From: JAXLSZ01 sp046330315
GTDB lineage: Bacteria > Actinomycetota > Thermoleophilia > Solirubrobacterales > 70-9
DNA length: 64,000 nt
Reading direction: 5' to 3'
Assembly: GCA_046330315.1 (NCBI GenBank)
Contig: JAXLSZ010000006.1
Span: 62,001-126,000, forward strand
The translations under genes were made by a program, and so were the position numbers. Below are positions 60,240 through 64,000 of this stretch, in pieces (the first letter of the stretch is position 1; each line of letters opens with the position of its first letter). The notes beneath the pieces are model-generated. The model did not search any database. It saw only the letters and a list, made by a program, of their open reading frames with translations, and was not told the origin of the DNA.

Positions 60240-60313
60240 CACGGCCGGCGCCGCAGCCGGCCGTGGGCCCGTGTGTGTGGAGTTTTTCTGCCATGGACCC
60301 GAAAAGTCCACAC
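60240..60313. repeat. Dispersed palindromic element, copy 2, with adjacent GC hairpin
   Basis: GC hairpin CACGGCCGG/CCGGCCGTG (60240-60265) followed by the hairpin GTGTGGAGTTTTTC (60275-60288) / GAAAAGTCCACAC (60301-60313). The second matches the element at 14108-14150 over its whole length. Lies between two convergent genes, so it may serve as a bidirectional terminator. Confidence 0.72.
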
Positions 60314-60353
60314 GCCTAGGCCCCGCGGGCCCAGGCCCTCCCAGTCCCGGAAG

Positions 60354-61619
60354 CTACGCCACGACCCCGCGCTCGCGCAGGCGGCCGATCTCCGAGTCGG
60401 CGAGGCCGAGGACGCTGGCGAGGACCTCGTCGGTGTGCTCTCCCAGCTCGGGCGCGCGGCGCGGGGGTAGGCGACCGGAGACGCTGAAGCGAAGCGGCGA
60501 GGCGGGCATCACGTAGGTGCCGATGCCCGGCTGTTCGACCTCTTCGAACATCGGGTTCTCGGTCGAGCAGCGCGGGTCGTGGTCGACCAGCTCCATGAAG
60601 GTCTGGTAGGGGCCCCAGCAGACGCCGTGGCGGTCGAAGGACTCGGCGATCTCGGCGAGGTCCCGGGTGATCGTCCAGGGCTTGAGGATCGCGCCGAGCA
60701 CCTCGCGCGCCGCGAAGCGGTCCCCCTCCCTGGAGAGGTCGACGCCCATCGCGCGCTCGGCCAGGTCGAACTCCTCCTGCAGGCCGGTCGCCTCGACCAG
60801 CGCCTTCCACTGGCGGGAGGTGAGGGCGACGATCATGATCCGCTTCCCGTCGCGGGTGGAGAAGTCCCGCCCGAAGGCCCCGTAGAGGTAGTTGCCCTCC
60901 TTCTGGCGCTCGCGGCGGAGGACCTGGGCCTCGGCGATCTTGCCGAGGTTGCCGACCATCGCGAAGGCGACGTCGGAGAGCGCGACCTTGACCAGCTGGC
61001 CCTCGCCGCTGGCGCGGCGGTGGCGCTCGGCGGCGAGCAGGCCGGCCACGGCGAGGTTGCCGGTGATCGCGTCCCAGGCCGGCAGCAGGTGGTTGAAGGG
61101 GACCGCGAGGTTGCGCGGGCCGGTCGCCCAGGGGAAGCCGGTCGCCGGGTTGACCGTGTAGTCCACGGCGGAGCTGCCGTCGTGATTGCCGTCGATCGAG
61201 ACCATGATCAGGTCCCCACGGCGCTCGCGCAGAGCGTCGTAGCCCAGCCAGCCGCGGGCGGGGAAGTTGGTGAGCAGGATCCCGGCCTCGGGGCCGGGCT
61301 GGGCGACCATCGCCCCGACCAGCTCCCGCCCCTCCTCGGAGCCGAGGTCCACCTGGATCGAGCGCTTGCCCTTGTTGAGCCCGGCCCAGAACATGCTGGC
61401 CCCGTCGCCGGTGACCGGCCAGCGGTGGCGATCCAGGCCGCCCCCGATCGGATCGAAGCGGATCACGTCGGCGCCGAGCTGGGCCAGGGTCATTCCGCCG
61501 AGGGGCGCGGCAACGTAGGCGGAGCCCTCGAGCACCCGCAGCCCGGAGAGGATCCCTCCGCCCTGCGGGGCGCCGTCCCCCCTCGCCATCTCGGTCACGT
61601 TCGGGCCGGCTTCACTCAT
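60354..61619 (-). CDS. mct: 2-methylfumaryl-CoA isomerase (mesaconyl-CoA C1-C4 CoA transferase)
   Basis: 421-residue class III CoA transferase (CaiB/BaiF fold). It carries motifs seen in Mct of the 3-hydroxypropionate bi-cycle: MTLAQLGADVIRFDPIGGGLD, FWAGLNKGKRSIQVDL, ILLTNFPARGWLGYDALRERRGD (the catalytic-acid position of ordinary class III enzymes reads LTNFPARGW as in Mct), DYTVNPATGFPWATGP and NYLYGAFGRDF. Moves CoA within mesaconyl-CoA from C1 to C4. Lies 11 bases behind the Mch-like hydratase gene, same operon. Confidence 0.85.
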   Translation of the reverse strand: MSEAGPNVTEMARGDGAPQGGGILSGLRVLEGSAYVAAPLGGMTLAQLGADVIRFDPIGGGLDRHRWPVTGDGASMFWAGLNKGKRSIQVDLGSEEGRELVGAMVAQPGPEAGILLTNFPARGWLGYDALRERRGDLIMVSIDGNHDGSSAVDYTVNPATGFPWATGPRNLAVPFNHLLPAWDAITGNLAVAGLLAAERHRRASGEGQLVKVALSDVAFAMVGNLGKIAEAQVLRRERQKEGNYLYGAFGRDFSTRDGKRIMIVALTSRQWKALVEATGLQEEFDLAERAMGVDLSREGDRFAAREVLGAILKPWTITRDLAEIAESFDRHGVCWGPYQTFMELVDHDPRCSTENPMFEEVEQPGIGTYVMPASPLRFSVSGRLPPRRAPELGEHTDEVLASVLGLADSEIGRLRERGVVA

Positions 61620-61630
61620 CGCATCCCCCT

Positions 61631-62716
61631 TCAGGCGAGGACCGCGAGGAAGCGCCAGTCGAGCACCTGCTCGGGCTCCTCTCCGGTTCCCCGGTCGGCG
61701 TGGACAATCGCGCGCAGGTCGGCGAGGCCTGCGCCGCGCTGCAACGGCTCAATCTCCTCGACGGCCAGCTCGAAGGAGAGCACGTCGCCCTCGAAGACCG
61801 GCGCCGAGTGCTCGCAGCTCCGCCAGGCGACGATCGTCACCAGGCCGGGCAGGGCGGCGCTCGCCGCGGCCGCGGCCATCGAGATCGTCTGGCCCCCGTA
61901 GACCAGGCGGCGCCCGTGCGCCCCGGCCCCGGGGTCCCGGTGGGTCATCGCCAGGTTGAGGGTGAGCCGGGCGAGCTCGGGGGCGGAGGTCACGGTGTCG
62001 CGGCCCTCCAGGGCGATCGTCGTGCCCGGAGCGGGCCGCTTCGCCTCGGGAACCCCCTCGCGCGGACCCTCGTGGGGCAAGCCGGAAACCCCTTCGCGCG
62101 GACCCTCGCGACGCCAGTCGGGAACCGCCTCGCGCAGCCTCTCGTAGCGCCAGTCGGGAACCGCCGCGCGCACCCGCCCCATGTCCAGCTCCGGGGCGAT
62201 CGAGTCGAAGCCGTCGGCGTGGCCGGTGGCCATTTGCGGATCGCGCATCGGGAGCATCGGGCAGCGGTAGAAGTCGAGGATGGGATCTCCGGCCTGGTTG
62301 CGGGTCTGGATCCGCAGCACCGCCAGCCCCGAGGCGGTCCCGTCGGAGCGCGGGCGGTTCTGCTTGAGCGCCACCACCTCTGTGCGGGTGCGCAACGTGT
62401 CCCCCTCGAAGACAGGGCGGAGCAGCACCAGGCCGCGGTAGAAGAGGTTCCCGAGCACCCGCTGGGTGGGCGCCGTGGACTGCCCGATCGCCACGTCGCA
62501 GACCAAGTTGGGGTGGATCAGAGGCCGCCCGGATCCCGTCACCTCGCGGCAGAGCTCGGCGTCGAGGCCGAGCGCCAGGCGGTCGCCGGCGATCGCCTGG
62601 TGGATCGCCGCGTGCCCGGCGCCGACGGTCATCGCCGGGGCCTCGTAGACCTCGCCGCGCTCGAGGTCCTCGAAGAACGGTCCGCCGATCACCACAGCCG
62701 TCTGCCGCGACTCCAC
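61631..62716 (-). CDS. Mesaconyl-CoA hydratase-like protein, double hotdog (MaoC) type
   Basis: 361 residues from GTG 62716 behind GGAGAGG. Two MaoC-like halves: FFEDLERGEVYEAPAMTV..., GRPLIHPNLVCDVAIGQST, VFEGDTLRTRTEVVALKQNRP, ILDFYRCPMLPMRDP; then LTLNLAMTHRDPGAGAHGRRLVYGGQTISM, HSAPVFEGDVLSFEL. The layout matches Mch (beta-methylmalyl-CoA dehydratase) or Meh hydratases of mesaconyl-CoA metabolism. The linker holds three diverged ~13-residue repeats (AVPDWRYERLR, AVPDWRREGPRE, GVSGLPHEGPRE) from a tandem DNA repeat near 62048-62165. Divergent from the CitE lyase gene, upstream of mct. Confidence 0.82.
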   Translation of the reverse strand: MESRQTAVVIGGPFFEDLERGEVYEAPAMTVGAGHAAIHQAIAGDRLALGLDAELCREVTGSGRPLIHPNLVCDVAIGQSTAPTQRVLGNLFYRGLVLLRPVFEGDTLRTRTEVVALKQNRPRSDGTASGLAVLRIQTRNQAGDPILDFYRCPMLPMRDPQMATGHADGFDSIAPELDMGRVRAAVPDWRYERLREAVPDWRREGPREGVSGLPHEGPREGVPEAKRPAPGTTIALEGRDTVTSAPELARLTLNLAMTHRDPGAGAHGRRLVYGGQTISMAAAAASAALPGLVTIVAWRSCEHSAPVFEGDVLSFELAVEEIEPLQRGAGLADLRAIVHADRGTGEEPEQVLDWRFLAVLA

Positions 62717-62745
62717 CCTCTCCTCCGCTCGGTTGGGGAGCGAGC

Positions 62746-62775
62746 AGACTAGATCAGCGCCTATGCTCGCGGCAA
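62746..62775. promoter_or_regulatory. Divergent promoters of the mesaconyl-CoA module
   Basis: Minus strand: TTGCCG (62775-62770), 18 nt, TAGTCT (62751-62746), leading to the hydratase GTG at 62716. Plus strand: TATGCT (62762-62767) 8 nt before the lyase GTG at 62776, giving a leaderless transcript; no good -35 is visible for it. Confidence 0.45.
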
Positions 62776-63608
62776 GTGAGGGCCAGACGATCATGCCTGT
62801 CGGTTCCCGCCCGCCCCGCCCGCAGGATCGAGAAGGCGAGAGGGCTGGCCGCCGACGAGATCGTCCTCGACCTCGAGGACTCGGTCCCGCCCGACCTCAA
62901 GGACGAGGCAAGATCCGAGGTCGCCGAGGCGCTCGCCACGGGCGCGTGGTCATCGGCCTCGGTCAGCGTGCGGGTCAACGGGCCGGGGACCCCCTGGCAC
63001 GAGGCCGACATGGGCGCGATCGCCGCGCGATCGCGCCTCGCCTCGGTGATCGTTCCCAAGGTCGAGGACCCCGCCGAGCTCGAGGCCGCAGAGAGCCTGC
63101 TCGGAGAGGGCGGAGCGGGCCTGCAGGCCCTGATCGAGTCGGCCGCGGGCCTGCAGCGGGTGACCGAGATCTCCCGCGCCTGCGAGCGGCTGGAGGCGCT
63201 GATCCTCGGGCCGGCCGACATGAGCGTCTCGCTCGGCTTCCCCTCGCCGGCCGAGGGCAGCCGCTGGGACTTCGTGCGCGGCGCGGTGCTGCTCGCCGCC
63301 CGGGCCGCGGGCCTGCAGGCGATCGACGGCCCCTTCCTTCAGGTCTCCGACCTCGACGGCCTGCGGGCCTCGGCCGCGAGGGCCCGCGAGTTCGGCTTCG
63401 ACGGCAAGTGGGCGCTTCACCCCGACCAGATCCCCCCTCTCAACGAGGCCTTCTCCCCCACCGCGGAGGAGATCGCCCAGGCAGAGACGTCCTCGGCGCC
63501 CTCGCCGAGGCAGCGGGGAGCGGCGCGGTGATGCTGGACGGCGAGATGATCGACGAGGCGAGCCGCAAGCGTGCCGAGCTGGTGATGGCGCGGGCCGCGG
63601 CACCATAG
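62776..63608 (+). pseudogene. CitE-family lyase (citramalyl/malyl-CoA lyase type) with one-base frameshift near the 3' end
   Basis: TIM-barrel HpcH/HpaI-CitE enzyme: ADEIVLDLEDSVPPDLKDEAR (Mg ligands), VSVRVNGPGTPW, VIVPKVEDPAEL, LIESAAGLQRV (ligand Glu), LILGPADMSVSLG (ligand Asp), FDGKWALHPDQIPPLNEAF. At about 63,484 one base is missing: with it the protein goes on VLGALAEAAGSGAVMLDGEM...AELVMARAAAP to 63608 (277 residues, normal for the family); as read it stops at 63531 after a foreign tail. All catalytic residues lie before the break, so some activity may survive. Likely splits citramalyl-CoA or malyl-CoA, matching the divergent hydratase and Mct. Confidence 0.85.
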
Positions 63609-63693
63609 CCGCGACAGAGCCCGGGCGGGGGACTGCGCGATAGCCGCGACGGGCGGGGGCGCCGTCCCCTGGCCGGGCTCTAGAGTCCTGTCG

Positions 63694-64000
63694 GTGAGCG
63701 GGGATCCCACACGCATCGCGGTGATCGACGTCGGCACCAACACAACCCGGCTGCTCGTCGCCGACGTCCGCGAGGGGGAGATAGCCGAGATCGAGCGCCA
63801 CAGCCGCGTCACCCGGCTGGGGCGCGGCGTGGACCTCTCGGGGAAGCTCTCCAGCGAGGGCATCGAGGCGGTCTGCGAGACGGTGGCCCGCTACACGGCC
63901 CGCTACCAGGAGCTTGGCGCCGAGCGGGTGCGGGCGATCGCCACCAGCGCCGTCCGCGACGCGGCGAACGGCGAGGCCTTCGTGGCGGAGCTGCGGGAGC
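63694..64000 (+). CDS. Ppx/GppA-family phosphatase, 3' end outside window
   Basis: GTG 63694 begins MSGDPTRIAVIDVGTNTTRL, the ASKHA phosphate-1 motif of exopolyphosphatase/guanosine pentaphosphate phosphatases, then RLGRGVDLSGKLSSEGIEAV and RVRAIATSAVRDAANG. 102 residues are seen before the window ends. TAGAGT lies 7 nt before the GTG, so the transcript is probably leaderless. The gap from 63609 holds short direct repeats of the end of the CitE gene. Confidence 0.9.
   Translation, partial: MSGDPTRIAVIDVGTNTTRLLVADVREGEIAEIERHSRVTRLGRGVDLSGKLSSEGIEAVCETVARYTARYQELGAERVRAIATSAVRDAANGEAFVAELRE

Overview
The window is 64 kb of high-GC DNA from a Gram-positive actinobacterium. The family mix (Kdd/Kce-type lysine catabolism, SCP2-hydrolase fusion, Ala/Pro-rich secreted proteins, many GTG/TTG starts, TANNNT -10 boxes sitting 6-8 nt before start codons) looks most like the Thermoleophilia/Solirubrobacterales branch. 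That placement is an inference from gene content; no rRNA gene or other marker is present.

Layout. 1-7.7 kb: one long minus-strand operon carrying 3,5-diaminohexanoate dehydrogenase, a hotdog thioesterase, a 3-keto-5-aminohexanoate cleavage enzyme, a TetR regulator, an S66 L,D-carboxypeptidase and a peptide ABC transporter (binding protein plus two permeases). A recognisable promoter and operator lie at its head, and a histone-deacetylase-like amidohydrolase is divergent. 8.8-20.6 kb: a P450 remnant, secreted proteins, an SCP2-alpha/beta hydrolase fusion, a GT2 polysaccharide synthase, a frameshifted GH20 hexosaminidase, a GMC oxidoreductase and an ABC-2 exporter. 20.8-23.2 kb: an arsenic cluster (arsM-arsR divergent from aquaporin-arsC) with a shared operator. 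23.2-35.5 kb: amphi-Trp protein, trypsin-like protease, 1-Cys peroxiredoxin, amine oxidase, lipase-like hydrolase, PlsC acyltransferase, cation efflux protein, FG-GAP protein and a rearranged duplicate of its 3' end. 35.6-40.6 kb: a methylated-amine demethylation set (TMADH-like flavoprotein, DmdA/GcvT-like folate methyltransferase, DAO-type oxidase).

40,699-59,093 is an 18.4-kb integrative element inserted in the initiator tRNA-fMet gene. A 43-bp direct repeat of the tRNA 3' half marks both ends, and matching pairs of TTGGTACCCG sites lie just inside each end. It carries integrase, excisionase-like HTH, a sigma-like factor, a MobF relaxase-helicase (two compensating frameshifts), an AbiE toxin-antitoxin pair whose toxin has a WYL-like C-terminal domain, an IS256 nested in a decayed IS110, and a very large secreted protein with an exchangeable-looking C-terminal toxin-like domain followed by candidate immunity genes.

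59.1-64 kb: tRNA-fMet, a DUF2236 protein, then a mesaconyl-CoA / citramalyl-CoA module (Mct CoA transferase, Mch-like hydratase, CitE-type lyase) as in the 3-hydroxypropionate bi-cycle, and the start of a Ppx/GppA phosphatase.

Two features recur. GC-rich tandem repeats (20-42 bp units) occur between and inside genes, several copying a gene's stop codon. Single-base frameshifts break several otherwise intact genes, so either these genes are decaying or the consensus has one-base errors.
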